This document shows positions 30,855 to 42,600 of a DNA stretch of 64,000 nucleotides, one piece after another; position 1 is the stretch's first letter, and every line of letters starts with the position of its first letter. The translations under genes were made by a program, and so were the position numbers. Source of the stretch: Pyropia yezoensis (Eukaryota > Rhodophyta > Bangiophyceae > Bangiales > Bangiaceae). Under the pieces are notes generated by a model. It made no database searches. It saw nothing but the letters and a program-made list of their open reading frames with translations, and was not told the origin of the DNA. The stretch spans positions 10,406,375 to 10,470,374 of the forward strand of contig CM020619.1 of NCBI GenBank assembly GCA_009829735.1, written 5' to 3'.

Positions 30855-32523
30855 ATGGCAGGGCCCAAGGTCAAAGAGCTGAGGGACGCCCTGAAGGCTC
30901 GCGGGCTCTCTACGAATGGCACTCAGGAGACGATCCGCCAGCGATGCAAGCAACATTCCATGCCCTACCCCGGATCGCACGTGGCCGCAAGCAACCCGCA
31001 CGTCCCAGCTGCCCCTGCACCTGGCCCTCGCGCCTCTCTCGGTAGCTGTGCGTCCCCCCCCCCGCGAGCGTCTGGCTCTGCTTCTGAACTTCCCGCTCCG
31101 CTGGCAGGCGCTCCCGCGTCGCCCGTTCGACCACGCGTGGGTGGCGCATCTTCGTTTGCGCGCCCAGCCGCGCCCGGCTCCCCCCGGACCGCGCCCATGG
31201 CCGGCTCTCCGGGGGTACTCGTACAAGGCGGGGTCAGCAGCGGTGGGCAGGCCCTGCCAGCAGGTGCAAGTGGGTTGACCCCGACTCGGTTGAGGTTGGG
31301 TGACGGCACTCGGCCGGTTACGACGGCCAACCCCGTCGCTGAGACCCCGCCGCCGCAGAAGACGGGGTCCGACAAGGAGCCCAGTAGTAGCCGCGTGCGC
31401 TCGCCCCCCTTCACAAAGCACGAGAAGCTGCGCTTGGCGCATGTGTTTCGTGATGGGGACGTGGCCTTGGGCGTCTCCGCTTCTTGGGGGCCCATGTCGC
31501 ACCAGCAGAAGGACACCAGGACCAATCGCCATGCCGTGTGGGTGGTTTTGGTGGTGGACCTGTTTAACTGCGACAGGAAGTTCGTCATCCCAGACGAGTG
31601 TGCCGACGGCGGCATTGACCTCAACCTACACCCTCATGACAGATCTGGGGAGCTGCTGCGAGCCAAGTGGGCCGAGGGATGTGCAACATGGCTTCATCGA
31701 TTTCTTTCCTCGTGTACTCTTGAATGCTGTTGTGCTGCGTGGAGTGACCGTCGTCCTGGCGACTCGGTGTCGGCGCTGGGGCTGAGGGTTCGAATGCACC
31801 GGTGTGTGTGGCTCTCTGTGCGCGCCGAGCGGGTGTGTGTCCATCTCCGCGGAAAAGCAGAGAGGGGATCATTGAGACGCGACCTCTGCGACGGACTACT
31901 CAACGCCGGACCACCCTAGCAGTTCTCGTCGCTCTCTGGCCTCGGGACGGCCTCTTGCTGCTGCAAACTCTCGTCCGCTGTGTGTGTATATCTTTCCCGT
32001 GTCACTTTCTAAGCAGCTGGGAGTTATTGTCTAGAACACGTACAAGGACTTCAAAAAGTCAAGACAGAACAACCCCGCGCTGTGGCGACAGTTTTCAGGC
32101 GGTGACACGACCCTGGACTACCTGTTCTCCCTGTTTCAAAACCAAAGCCTGATCTTGGACCTGATCAACCCGGACGTCGGTGAGTCGGGGGTGGAGGGGG
32201 ACGACCGTACGAAAGATGGAAAGGGGACCCGCCTGTCAAAGTCGACCCGCAAAAAGAAGCGCCGAGTTGATGGACAGGCTGAGGCTGCGATGGAGGCCCT
32301 GATTGCCCAGCCCGCTGAGATGGCGACAGCGTTCAAGAAGCAGTCGGACCTGGCGGAGCGAACGACCCTCTCTCAGACGCTGAAAAACCTCAAGGACGCC
32401 GCGGCTGAACCCAACATATCCAGTCTGTGGAGAGTCGTCTGCAGCGGGCGCTGCTGGCGGGGGCGTCCCTGTCGGAGCCTTCTAGTCCCGCGACGGGACA
32501 TGATGGGCGCGAGGATCCTATGA
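30855..32523 (+). CDS. SAP-domain protein, two-part, possible DNA-binding partner of a Harbinger-type element
   Basis: From ATG 30855 (cgaccATGG), residues 4-36 form a SAP motif (KVKELRDALKARGLSTNGT, ETIRQRCKQH), a DNA-binding helix pair. After a Pro/Ala/Ser linker comes KHEKLRLAHVFRDGDVALG, then RHAVWVVLVVDLFNCDRKFV and ELLRAKWAEG. Homology-like sequence then stops in this frame (stop at 31917) and resumes at 32035 after ttattgtctag: NTYKDFKKSRQNNPALWRQF, SGGDTTLDYLFSLFQNQSLI, then a basic stretch (STRKKKRRVDGQ) to the stop at 32521-32523. This suggests an intron of about 350 bp ending at 32034. I could not find a phase-0 GT donor, so a frameshift or pseudogene is possible. The second half resembles the Myb/SANT-associated partner proteins of PIF/Harbinger transposons (inference), and a Harbinger transposase lies 0.9 kb downstream on the other strand. 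Confidence 0.5.
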
Positions 32524-33447
32524 GCCAGGGTGTGGAAATCTGACGGGGTGGAGTGGGGGCGGGGTAGCTCCGGGGTGGGGAGGGGAGTGTAGAAGACCGG
32601 GAACGTTATGCTTCCGCCATATTGGTGAAGGTGAAGCGTAGGGGGGGGGATTGAGGCGGTGGGGGGGAAATTGTGAACGAGTAAGGGGCGGGTAGTGGAG
32701 CGTGGGCGGCGGGTTGGAGCTGTAAGATTGGGGGGCAGCGAGGGGGACGAGGGCGGGGGGGGGAGTCCGCTCAGTCGAGGAGCGCGGGAACGCCGCAGGG
32801 TGAGGAGGGGGGTGAGCCTGGCGGCCTTGATTGGCAGGCTGCTACAGTTCAACAAGGAGCGAGTCCATGCCATTCACGTATACGTTGGCCTGCCGTCCTG
32901 GTGGAGCAGGCCGAGATTCTTCACCCACCTTGCTATACTCATGGAAAAATGTAACATACTTTGTCGCTGTTCCGACCATGCCTGAGGGGGGAGGGGAAGG
33001 GAAGTGGCGGATGGGGGGTCGGGGAAAATCATGCTCCATCATGGGCGGAGGTAGGGAGGAGGGGGGGTGGGGGACTGAGCAGGCGGGAACGTGATGGCTC
33101 AGGAGAAAGGGGGAGCGGGTTGAGGTCGAGAGAAGGGGGATGGGCGGCGGGAGGGGGTGGGGTTAGCTCGTGACAGGGGGGGCGATGCAAGGGTGAGCGG
33201 GGATGCATGGTGAGGAGGAGGGGGTGCAAAGGAACGCCGTGGACTGGCGCGGGACGCGTGCCCTGACGGCTTGGGTTTTCAAACGTGGCTGCTCAAAGAA
33301 CAGGCGCCTTGTCATCTATCAATACAGCGGCCTGACATTGGGGCGAAGCAATCCGAGATGCTCCACCCGCCTCGTCATCCTCACCCGTAAATGAGAACGC
33401 TCCCTGTCCCGGCGCCGACCATGCTGGCTAGGGCACGCCACATCATT
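32524..33447. other. Region between SAP gene and transposase gene
   Basis: G-rich intergenic sequence between two convergent frames. Short frames only. I could not identify terminal inverted repeats of a composite element here. Confidence 0.4.
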
Positions 33448-34509
33448 CTAAAGAAAGAAAACAGAGCCACCGTCGCGGTCGTTGCGGTAAGGCGCCAGTG
33501 TGGTAGTGGATGTAGCAGCGTAGCGGCGGCAGTGGTTGTGCAGCTTTAGACTCGCACATACCAGGCTTGGCAGCTTGAAGAAAGACACCCTCAGAGGGCG
33601 CCAAAGCACGCCCCAGCGCCACACGAGCATTCCAAAAGCGTGCTCAACATGGATACGGCTGGATGACCGGAAAAAACTGTAGCTGTCTTTCCATTTGTCC
33701 CCGCGCCCGTCGCCCGGCCACGGGACCGCCATCACTGCCCCCGCCGCGTACGCCTCGTCCTTGACAATACAGTAGCCGTCCGCAATCAACTGGGAAGTCA
33801 CCGCGTCACGCGGATTCATCAGCATCTGCCTCAATGCCGTAAGGCCAAAGGGGGTGGAGTCGTGCACGGAGCCTGGGCTCTTGCAGCTCATCCAAATGAT
33901 CTCATACTTCGCGTTGCACATGGCCTGGACCTTGTACGCGTAAAAGCCCTTGCATGAATAATAGTCCGCCACACAAGGAACGTCGCTCGCCAGGGGCTGC
34001 TCCTGGCGAACGGCGATGCCGCTTACCGCTCCCAGAATGTTGTTGAACGGCGACCGCCGGCTCTGCTCGAAGCCGGACGACGTCTGCTGCCGCCACGCGG
34101 GATCCTGGAGTCTGAAATTTAAGTCCATCGCCGGGCTGGCATTCACGGCGTCGACCACCTCCCACAGGGCGTTGTAGAGCGTAGAGGCTGGGACTCCAAA
34201 AGTAGCACAGATGTCGAGATAGCTGCCACCCCCCAGATAACGCAACGCCATCGCTGTCTTCAACTCAGCCGTGTGCCCGCGGCTGGGCAGCAGCGGCCAA
34301 AGGTTTCCCACCAGGTGCATGAAGGCGTCCTCCGGCATGCGCATGGCGCGCTCAAAGTAGTAGCCGTACCGGATGCGGACGTCGGCGAAAGACTCGGGGG
34401 GAAGAACTCGTGCGTGTTCCACAGGAAGAGAAGACACCGCATGACGCAGGGCCACCGTTGCTTTGACACGGTTCATGAAGGCCGCCGGGTAGTACACGGC
34501 AGCGTCCAT
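33448..34509 (-). CDS. PIF/Harbinger-type transposase-derived protein (DDE_Tnp_4), first catalytic Asp replaced
   Basis: 353 residues from ATG 34509, one intact frame. The fold is recognisable: the helical N-terminal part (RMPEDAFMHLVGNLWPLL, TAMALRYLGGGSYLDICATF, GVPASTLYNALWEVVDAVN), then the nuclease core. The first carboxylate, normally Asp in the GxxDG motif, is Ser163 (GAVSGIAV). Asp217 (PGSVHDSTPF) and Glu289 (RIHVEHAFGML) are kept. The CADYYSCKGFYAYKVQAMCN stretch is the usual core insertion. Harbinger transposases cut and paste DNA at TTA/TWA-like targets with help from a Myb-like partner. Loss of one catalytic residue with an otherwise clean frame suggests either a dead copy or a domesticated HARBI1-like protein. 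No terminal repeats were found. Confidence 0.8.
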   Translation of the reverse strand: MDAAVYYPAAFMNRVKATVALRHAVSSLPVEHARVLPPESFADVRIRYGYYFERAMRMPEDAFMHLVGNLWPLLPSRGHTAELKTAMALRYLGGGSYLDICATFGVPASTLYNALWEVVDAVNASPAMDLNFRLQDPAWRQQTSSGFEQSRRSPFNNILGAVSGIAVRQEQPLASDVPCVADYYSCKGFYAYKVQAMCNAKYEIIWMSCKSPGSVHDSTPFGLTALRQMLMNPRDAVTSQLIADGYCIVKDEAYAAGAVMAVPWPGDGRGDKWKDSYSFFRSSSRIHVEHAFGMLVWRWGVLWRPLRVSFFKLPSLVCASLKLHNHCRRYAATSTTTLAPYRNDRDGGSVFFL

Positions 34510-34732
34510 TGTGCTGACCCTGGTCGCGCACGACCGCCGAATGCGGGTGTGCTACGAGCTGCGGGGAGCCTGGCCACGCAAACGAATGACGACGGAGGTC
34601 AGCAACTGGTTCGTTTTTGATTGGCATGGCTCTGCACAATTGGCCACGTCGCGTATTGGGTGTAGCATTGCATCTAAGTACGCGGTACACCAGAGTGGTA
34701 CGGAAACGGCTCGCCTTGTTCTTTCCAAGCCC

Positions 34733-34841
34733 GTCACATGAAACAGTACCGCGATACACGAAGCAACAGGAACTTGGAAAGGGCGTCACGCCCATTCAAA
34801 GCACCCTTTCCGTAGTGTGACGCGGTACTGTATCGTGTGAC
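34733..34841. repeat. Imperfect inverted repeat upstream of the transposase gene
   Basis: Arms at 34733-34757 (gtcacatgaaacagtaccgc...) and 34817-34841 (tgtgacgcggtactgtatcg...) pair for about 21 of 25 positions. A second nested pair is ctttccaagc/acttggaaag (34721-34730 / 34772-34781). This may be a MITE remnant or a terminal segment of the transposon. Confidence 0.6.
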
Positions 34842-34860
34842 AGACTTCGAAAGGACGAGA

Positions 34861-36680
34861 TGCCCCCCGGCTTGATGTACTGTCCCAGTCACATACTTAT
34901 ATTGCCAACATCTGGTAAATACTGGGGGTCACGTATGCTGACCAGCCTCAGTATCCGAGAGCCTCCGCCAGCGAGTCGCCGCGCCCGACTGGACGGCAAA
35001 GGCTGGGACGCCTCTGCCAAGGAGGGGGGAGGCCAGCAGCAGCAAAATGAGCAAGAAGCGATTGAAGGTGAGCGGGGCCGGACGGGGAAGAACGACGAAA
35101 GGTAGACCGAAGGAAAGTCGCGTTGGACACGGAGAGACGAGAGGAGGTGGGGTCGTCGGATACAAGCACTCGTGGATCGTGCAGGACCGAGGAAGATACC
35201 TCGAGGTGTGTGGCCCAATCGATGCGGCACGTACGTGGGGCGCCAGCGTACGGGCAGCAGGGGAGGGGGGCAGGAGCCGCGCACGTGGGCAATGGGGAAG
35301 GGGGGTGAAGCAGCGAGACGCCGTTGTGGTGGATGCGGTTGACCGACCACGACGGATGTGGGCCCGTCAACGCGGCCGGCGCGTGCTTCCTGGTGTGCGT
35401 GCAGGAGTTACTGATTAGCGGCCGATGATCCACATTGAATCCGTCGACTAGGACCATGTATCGCCGTACATCGTGTTTAGACATCGCGGCGCCCGCTTAG
35501 TATGTCTGTACCGTTTGTGACCCCGTCACATGGTCCCACTAATGGGGGTAATGTTACACGTACACGTACACCAAGCGAGTGGACCTTGGAATTTGCGTGA
35601 CCCGTGGCAGCGGCCGCCGTGTCCGCGGGCAGGAGCGCTCCCCCCATCTCACACAGCCCCTATCATTGTCCCGCGCCCAAGCGGCGTTGGCGCGGAAGGG
35701 CGGGCCTCCACAGGGAGGCTTCCAGCCCCCCACGGCAGCGGCTAAAGAGGTTCGAGCGGCTGGAGCGCTGCCCCACCATCGCGGAGGCGTTGGTTGCTGC
35801 TTGGTTGAGTATCTTCGTTGGTGCGCAGGGTTGCAGTGGGAAGGGAGGCGTCGGGACACGGGGGAGACACCGAGCACCAGCACGTTGTTGCCACCCGACC
35901 CCGTTTTTTTCTTTTGGCGGAGGACCACGATCACCACTGCGTCTCGCGCCGTGATGGAGACCCGTGCGTGCCGGTCATCCTTGGCGTGCCTCCGTCCAAC
36001 GGAAGCGTCCTTGTGTGGCGTGGGAGGCCGTATCCACCACCACCGACGGGTCGCGCGCACTGCACCCGGGAGCTGGTCTCCCGCGGTCAAGTGTCTTTTG
36101 GCCGACTTCATGGTGTTTCCCGTTTTACGAAGTAACAGTATTATGAAACATGCAGCACTATTGTTCGTGTCACTGACATTGTTTCTGGTGTGCTTTTCAT
36201 ACCGGATAGTTGAACTGTATGTATCATGCTTGTGGCAAGCTACCGTTACGGATGACATCATATGAGCGATACTGGGGCCACACTTGACTGTTCGACATTA
36301 GGAGCATTCTCTTGAGCAAGATCTCCAATCTGCTTCTGCAGCCGCGCAGGGCGCGGGGCGGGTTCTCGTGAACACTCTTGGTCACACCCGCTCAGATCAA
36401 TGCCCTCTCAGCTCGGGACAGTAAATATCTCACGGCAAGGCGACCCCCCTCCGTCCCGCATATGTATTGGCGTTGTGCGTCGGGTCTGGAGAGGCGGTGA
36501 ACCCAGCGCAGGTGTCTCTGTTGTTGACTCTGTGAAGAGAAAATACATTAGCACGAAGTGAAGACGAACTACTTACCACCAATGTAGCCCCCAGCCAATC
36601 GCGAGGGGGGCCGATAGCGAAGCTTTTTCGGATCAGAGCTGAAACGTTCAAACCAGGGATTGTCAAGCGTAAGTTTTCAA
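34861..36680. other. No gene recognised
   Basis: Competing frames occur on both strands (for example 35554-36261 minus and 35579-36265 plus) with no conserved features. From 36.1 to 36.7 kb the sequence is lower in GC. Probably intergenic, with possible decayed elements. Confidence 0.4.
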
Positions 36681-36841
36681 GAGTATTGCGCGTAGTTTTC
36701 AAGCGTATATTTACACGCGGTTGCTTGAACTATCATCGATCTGGGAGAACTACGCCACTGCTGGGGGCTGCCCGGCAAGGCGTGCGACAGCGCTTCGGGC
36801 TGCGCGCGGCTGCCGACGACGCTTACACCCCCCACCCCACC

Positions 36842-37128
36842 CACTGCCGCCACTGTGCGGGCGGGCCTGGCCGCTGCGCGTGCGAGCAGCGGACGCAGTG
36901 CGGGCGGTGGCCGCCTCCCGGTGCATCGACCACTGCACGCACTGCTGGGGGGCGGCGGGCGACTGCAAGTGCGCGTCGGGCTGCCCGCGGTTTGACACGT
37001 CCGTGTGCTCGCTGCTGCCGCCGCCGCCGCTGGCCAAGGCGGCGCCGGCACCGCCTCGACGGCGGCCGGTGCCGCCTCCGCCGGCGCCTGTGCCGGCGGC
37101 GGCGGCGTCCATGCCTGCCACCGGGTGA
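36842..37128 (+). pseudogene. Cysteine-rich zinc-binding-like motif, duplicated in shifted frames
   Basis: The motif HCRHCAGGPGRCACEQRTQC (36842-36901) is repeated as HCTHCWGAAGDCKCASGC (36931-36984), also similar in DNA. The two lie 89 bp apart and therefore in different frames. The pattern H-C-x2-C-x6-C-x-C-x(3-5)-C looks like a small metal-binding module. The second copy continues into Pro/Ala-rich sequence to the stop at 37126-37128. I do not recognise the family. It is either a frameshifted gene or remnants of one. Confidence 0.35.
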
Positions 37129-38700
37129 CGTTGAAGGGCCTCTCCGCGGCGGCGATGGGTGGCCAAACGGCGGTGGTGGTGGACGCCGTCGTTATAGCCC
37201 CAATCAGATCTCGCCCTAACCAAACTGTTGCCCCAACCATGCGGCAACCAGCCGACCACCGTCCGCGGCGTCGACGACCACAGTGGCGCGACAGCTATAG
37301 GAAAGATGTATGTACAGTACAGTGTTCCACTCACAGGGGCGCCGGGGTCTATGGTCAGGCTTTTGTGCTGTAGTTTGCTGGCGCCCCCCAGTTTGCTACC
37401 GCATCTGCACAAATACCACTCTTTGCTACCCAGGGCGGACTCCAGACTCGTCGGAAGTACCTTTCCAGAGGCCAAAGGCGGCAAGCTCGCATTTGGTGGG
37501 TCCGCGCGCTCCCGCCGTCGTGTCTATGCAAGAGTACAACGGCAGTCAGGGAAAGATCGTTGTGGTGGGCGAGCGACTACGAGTCCAACATTACGCAGTG
37601 ACCCAGTGTAGACGGAGGCCTGCTCATGCCACGGCATACAGGGAGTGAATGACGAGCGTGGTGCGGATCCAGCACGACGACAGGACGAAGGTCCTACTCT
37701 GCTGGTGGGCAATAAACACCTCCCCCGTGACTCTCAGTGGTCTGAACCCATATGAGCGGGGCGCCCCCGGGCACCACTGGCTGACCATTTCAACCAGCAC
37801 GAGGAGGTTCGCACCCCTGGAACGACCAAGACAGGGACAATGCCCCGCCCTTTGCAGGGGCATGATTCCATTGCTCTCCCTACACTTGGCAAGGGACTGG
37901 ATCAGGGAGGGATCTACAGGGGTCAAAGAGAGAGCGATTGAGGTGCGTGCGGATTTTCAAGCCAAGGTCCCGGATTCATCACGGTAACCGGGCAGTCGCC
38001 GAGTCACTTCTCCAACCGCCGAAACAGATGTCCGGACAATCTCAGCGGGGTCTTCGCATGGAGGGACCGTCGCCGTGCTCACGTGTGGCGGCGGTGACAC
38101 TGGCAGCGGCAGAACGGCACTGGGGGAGATGAACCTGCCTGCTTCATCCGCCGTCGCCAGCCGCTTCTATCTACGGACGAGTGTACATACGCACCGCGGC
38201 GGCGCGGCGGCCGTCGGCGCCACGCACCGCGGGGGGGTGCCGTGTCCCAAGAAAAAGAAAACGAGGCGGGAACGCGCCCCCCCCCATGATGGGCCCACAG
38301 CACCGAGCATTCAAACCTGGGACACCGCGCCGCCACCCTCCATCCACCGCCCTCGCCTCCACGACTGACCCGTCGGCCCGACGGCGTCGCGGCAAGATTG
38401 AGTGAGGGATGCCATCCCACGCAAGGCCCTGCCTACGTGGACCCCCGCGTCGCGGCCTCCCCTCCACCCATTGGCGAGTGCACGGCAACCATCACGATCA
38501 TACGACACAATCTCTGACGAGGTGTGGTGGTCCTTCCCTCGGAAGACCACCCAAGAACCGCAAAAGGGGGAGCATACACTGCCGAGGACGCGTTGATCCC
38601 GAGATCGGGCGCCGCGGCCCAATCCGTCGCCCGCCGCACGCTCGGCGCACTCTGCTAAGGGGAGGTCTGCAATAGAAAAAGAGAACACTGGGCCTGCCCG
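37129..38700. other. No gene recognised
   Basis: Contains a 112-codon ATG-started frame (37649-37987, MTSVVRIQHDDRTKVLLCWW) with reasonably protein-like composition but no motif. The rest is short or low-complexity frames. Confidence 0.35.
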
Positions 38701-39499
38701 CATGGCAGCCGAGCTCCCGACTTGGAGACCTTCATTCGGGCGCTTTGCAAAAACATGGCCCCCCCCCCCTTCGCAGCACGCCCTGCGGTGTGCCTTCCCA
38801 AACCAGGCTCACACGCCACACACCCATCGCGGTGGGTGGCACCCACGCCAGCCTTCGGGCAGCGGCGTGGCGTGTGACCCCCCTCCCTCCTGGTTGGGAT
38901 TGGCCACGGTGGCACCCCCACACCAAAAGACGCCGTTCAAACGGTGGCGCGACGGCCCGCACGCCGCGCCACCCCAACGATCAACCCAACGCTCCCTGCC
39001 CTTTCCCCTTCCCCCCACCAGGCCCCCCCTCCTCCCCACCCCGCCCCTCCGCCGTACGGTCTTCCCTTTTGGTGCTCGCGCGGCGCAGTGGGCTGCCGGC
39101 GTGCACGCCTGCCCGCGCCTGCACGGGCAGGTGGGTGGAGACGGCGCTCTGGCGCCCCCGCGCGTACGACGCGCTGCGCGTCGGCGCTCCACCCTCTCCC
39201 CCAACGTCACCACCGCCAGTGGCTTTGGGGGCCGCGCGCGCGGCGCACCCCACCGCTCCCCCCTGTCCCGCCCTCGGCCTCCTACTCTTTCATTCTTTCA
39301 TTTTTTTTGTCACCCTCGAGTGGCGACACGGCGCCTCGCCCCCCGCCGCGCCACACCCACCCAAATCGTTGGCGGGTCGTGCACGCGCTGGGAGCTGCGG
39401 CCAAGGTGCTGGCGGTGGTCGCCACTGCCACTACTGCCACGGCGTTTTGCTTCCCACCCCTCCTCCCCCCCCGTCCCCCCTAATATCTTTGCTTTTTTT

Positions 39500-39608
39500 T
39501 AAGGCCATCCCCCCGCTTTCCGCTCTCCTCTCTCTCTTCTTCCCCCCCCCCGCCCTCGTTCGTTCCCGCCCTCCCTCCCGACTTTCACGTTGCCGCCTAC
39601 CCGCGACC
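39500..39608 (+). promoter_or_regulatory. Polypyrimidine leader before the GH85 gene
   Basis: ccgctctcctctctctcttc ... cgttcccgccctccctcccg ends a few bases before ATG 39609 (gcgaccATGA). The GH85 frame is open for another 864 bp upstream, but that part has no ATG at its beginning and is pyrimidine-rich noncoding-like sequence, so I start the gene at 39609. Confidence 0.55.
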
Positions 39609-42600
39609 ATGAACGTGTTTCGGCGGCTCGTCAACCGGCCCGCCCCCCCCCCCCCCAGCGAGGAGCCCACCGACCATGACGCCCGCCGGCCGTCGGCGGC
39701 GGGCGCTTCCCCTGCCACCTCGGGGGGCCTCCGCCGGAGCCTCCCGCGGCGCGCGCGGACGATGGCCACCCCTGCGGACGCGGCGGCGGGGGGCGTCCCC
39801 GGTGCGACGGGCGGCGTCATCGGCGGTCGCGACAGCGGCGGCAGCGGCGGCAGCGGCGGCGTGAGGGCCCCCGAGCGGCGGCTGTGGGTGGAGCGGGGCG
39901 CCCCGCCGCCCTCTGCGGGGTCGTCTAAGCCACCGCCGCCGGGCCACACGGGGTCGCTACCCAGCAGTGACGCGCTGCTGACGTGGCAGCCGTCGGGCGG
40001 CGCCGCCCGGACTGTGTCGGTGGTCCCCCTGCCGCCGTCGGCGGTAGCGCGGCTGGCGCAGCGGAGGCGGGGGGGGGCGGGCGCGGGGGGACGGGGGGGG
40101 GGTTGCGCCGGGGGTGGGCGCGGGGGGAGGACCCGGCCCTGTCCGCATGGGGGGGGGGGGTCGTCTGCGGGCGGCGGCGGGAGCGCTCCGCCGCCTGTGC
40201 ACCCGCGCCTGATGGTCGTTCACGAGCCGCGGACGCCCTACCCGCCGTGGGAAGCAGCGGCCGCGGGGGTGCGTGGCGGCGCGTGCCCCCCGCCAGGCAC
40301 CGCGTGGCGCTTCAACCACTGGGCGTATGTGGACGTGTTTGTCTACTTTGGCCGCGCCCGCGTCAACCTACCGCCCACTGGCTACGTGGCTGCCGCGCAC
40401 CGCCACGGCGCGGTGGCGCTCGGGTCGCTTGTGTTTGAGGGCCGCGCCGGCAGCCGCGACCTGGGCGTGCTGCTTGGGAGCCTCCGCTCTCGCGCGGCGG
40501 GCGCGTCGCAGCTGGCGCGCCTCGCCGCGTTTTACAAGTTTGACGGCTGGCTCATCCACGTTGCCGCCGACCTTCCCGGCCGTGGCCGGGCAGCCGCTGA
40601 GGTCGGCGGTTTTGTTGCCGACGTCAACCGGGCGGTGCGGGGGCTGCTTGGCCCGGCTGGGACGGTGGTGTGGTCGGACGCGGTTAACCGGGAGGGGGTG
40701 CTCGCGCCCGCCTCGGAGGTGACGGCGGAGAATGAGGCCTTCCTAAAGGCTGCCGGCTCCATGGTGACCTACTGTGGGTGGGACCGGGGCGCGCCCGTGC
40801 GGTCGTCGGTACGGGCCGGGGCGCGCAAGGTCGACGTCTTTATGGGCATTGATGTAGCGGGCCGTGGCACGTATGGCGGGGGGGGGTTCCTCACCCACCA
40901 CGCCCTCCGGGCCATCCGTGGAGGGGGGGTTGGCGCCGCGCTGTGGGGGCCCTCGTGGACGGTCGAGGGGATGAGCGCAGCCGAGGTGGCGGCCTTGGTA
41001 GCCACAGCGACCGCCGCTGCTGTGCCGACGGCCGACGGCGGGGGCGCCACCAAGGACTCCAAGGCAGAGGCTGGCTTTGGCCTCGTCTCATCTGCGTCCA
41101 AGCACCGTAGCGGCTCCCGGTCGCATGAGTCGTCTGCCAAGAGCGGCGCCGCTGGCGCGCCCGTCACCCCCTCCGTGGACTCCGCGGCCGCGTCGGCCGC
41201 TTTGTCTGCTGCCGTGACCGCTCGGGAGCACCGCTTTTGGACGGGGCCCCCCGGCCGGTTTGGCAAGGAGTGCGTGGCGGCGCACTTTCGGGAGCGTCCC
41301 GTCCTCTGCGACTTGCCCTTCTGGACAAACTGGGACCCAGGGTGGGGCGACGCAGTCCACGTGGCAGGCGTGCCGTCGGCGTCTGGGCGGATGATGTGCA
41401 TGGCAAGGCAGCAGGTGCAGCCGAGTTTCATGCGCGCCGTTGCCGCGGCGGGCGACGGCCGGTCGACGCGCCTGGGCCTGGACGGGGAGGTGGCGCTCAC
41501 CGGCTCTGCTTCTGTGCGGGTGAGGTGGGGATTTGTCGGCGCCGCAGGGCTGACGCCCCCGTTTGCGCTGCTGCGTTTGCTGGTTGCGTCAGCAGCATTT
41601 GGGCCGCGTGGCCTCCCGCTTCGTGTCGAGTACACGCTTCGGGAGCAGCGGGAGGTGCCAGCCGCGGGAGGGGGCGATCGCGCCGACCCTGCGGCTGCGG
41701 CGGCTGCGCTGCTGGCTTCGTCCCTGCGGGGTGGCGGCGACAGCGGTGGGGGCACCGCCAACGGAGGCGTGCGCGCCTCAGCCGGCCTCAATACGCTGTC
41801 TGCAGACGGTACCGGGAACGCATCCTCGGGTGGCAGCGCTCGCCGCGCCGGCCTTGCTCTCCTATTTACCAATCCGGTTGGGGTGGTGCTGCTCGTCGGG
41901 GCGGATTCCCCCTGGGCGGCAGCTGCCGCTGCAGGCGGCGTTGGGGGCGCTGGCACGGGTCTAGCGCGGATGCGGGTGCACGGCAAGTTTGCGTCGTGCT
42001 CAGTGCGCGTGCCCGTGGAAGAGTCAGAGGTTCTCCCACCGCCCCCCCCTGAGGTAGCTGTTGGCGCCCCGCCCCCCCCGCCGCTCCCCGCTTCGACCCG
42101 AACCCACCGATGGATCCGCCGGATGTACGCGCTGGAGCCGGAGCTGACGGCGAGCCGCAAGCTCGTTGAGGTGCTCGCCCTTGTCGGCACGCCCCCGCCA
42201 GTGGTGGCGTCGGCGGCTCCCAGCCCGTACGGGTCCCGGATGGGCTCCCGCGCCGGCTCCCGCGCGTCGTCGAGAGCGCCCAGTCGGCATGGCTCTCCAC
42301 CACGCGCAGGCGCACGCCGCGGCGGCCCCGCCCGCCCAGCGGTGTCGACCCGCGCCGACTATAACGCGGCGTTTGCGATTGGTGGGGATATTGACTTTTC
42401 CAACCTCGACGCCCGCCCGCTGGCCTCCTTCTCGGCCGCCTCATCGGCTGCTTCGTCGGTCAGCGCCACCCCTGCCGACAGCGCGGCGCCAACGCCGCTG
42501 CGCACCCCATCGCGGACGCCGATGGGCAGCCGCCGAGTGTCGCGCGCCCCGTCGACGGTGCCTTCCCGCGTGCCTTCGGCCGCGCCCTCGCGGACGGTAT

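Noticed and set aside
37760..37830. Possible tRNA B box (ggttcgcaccc)
   Set aside because: No matching A box or cloverleaf upstream.
38745..39608. Upstream extension of the GH85 reading frame
   Set aside because: No initiator ATG at its beginning; composition is noncoding-like and the polypyrimidine leader ends at ATG 39609.
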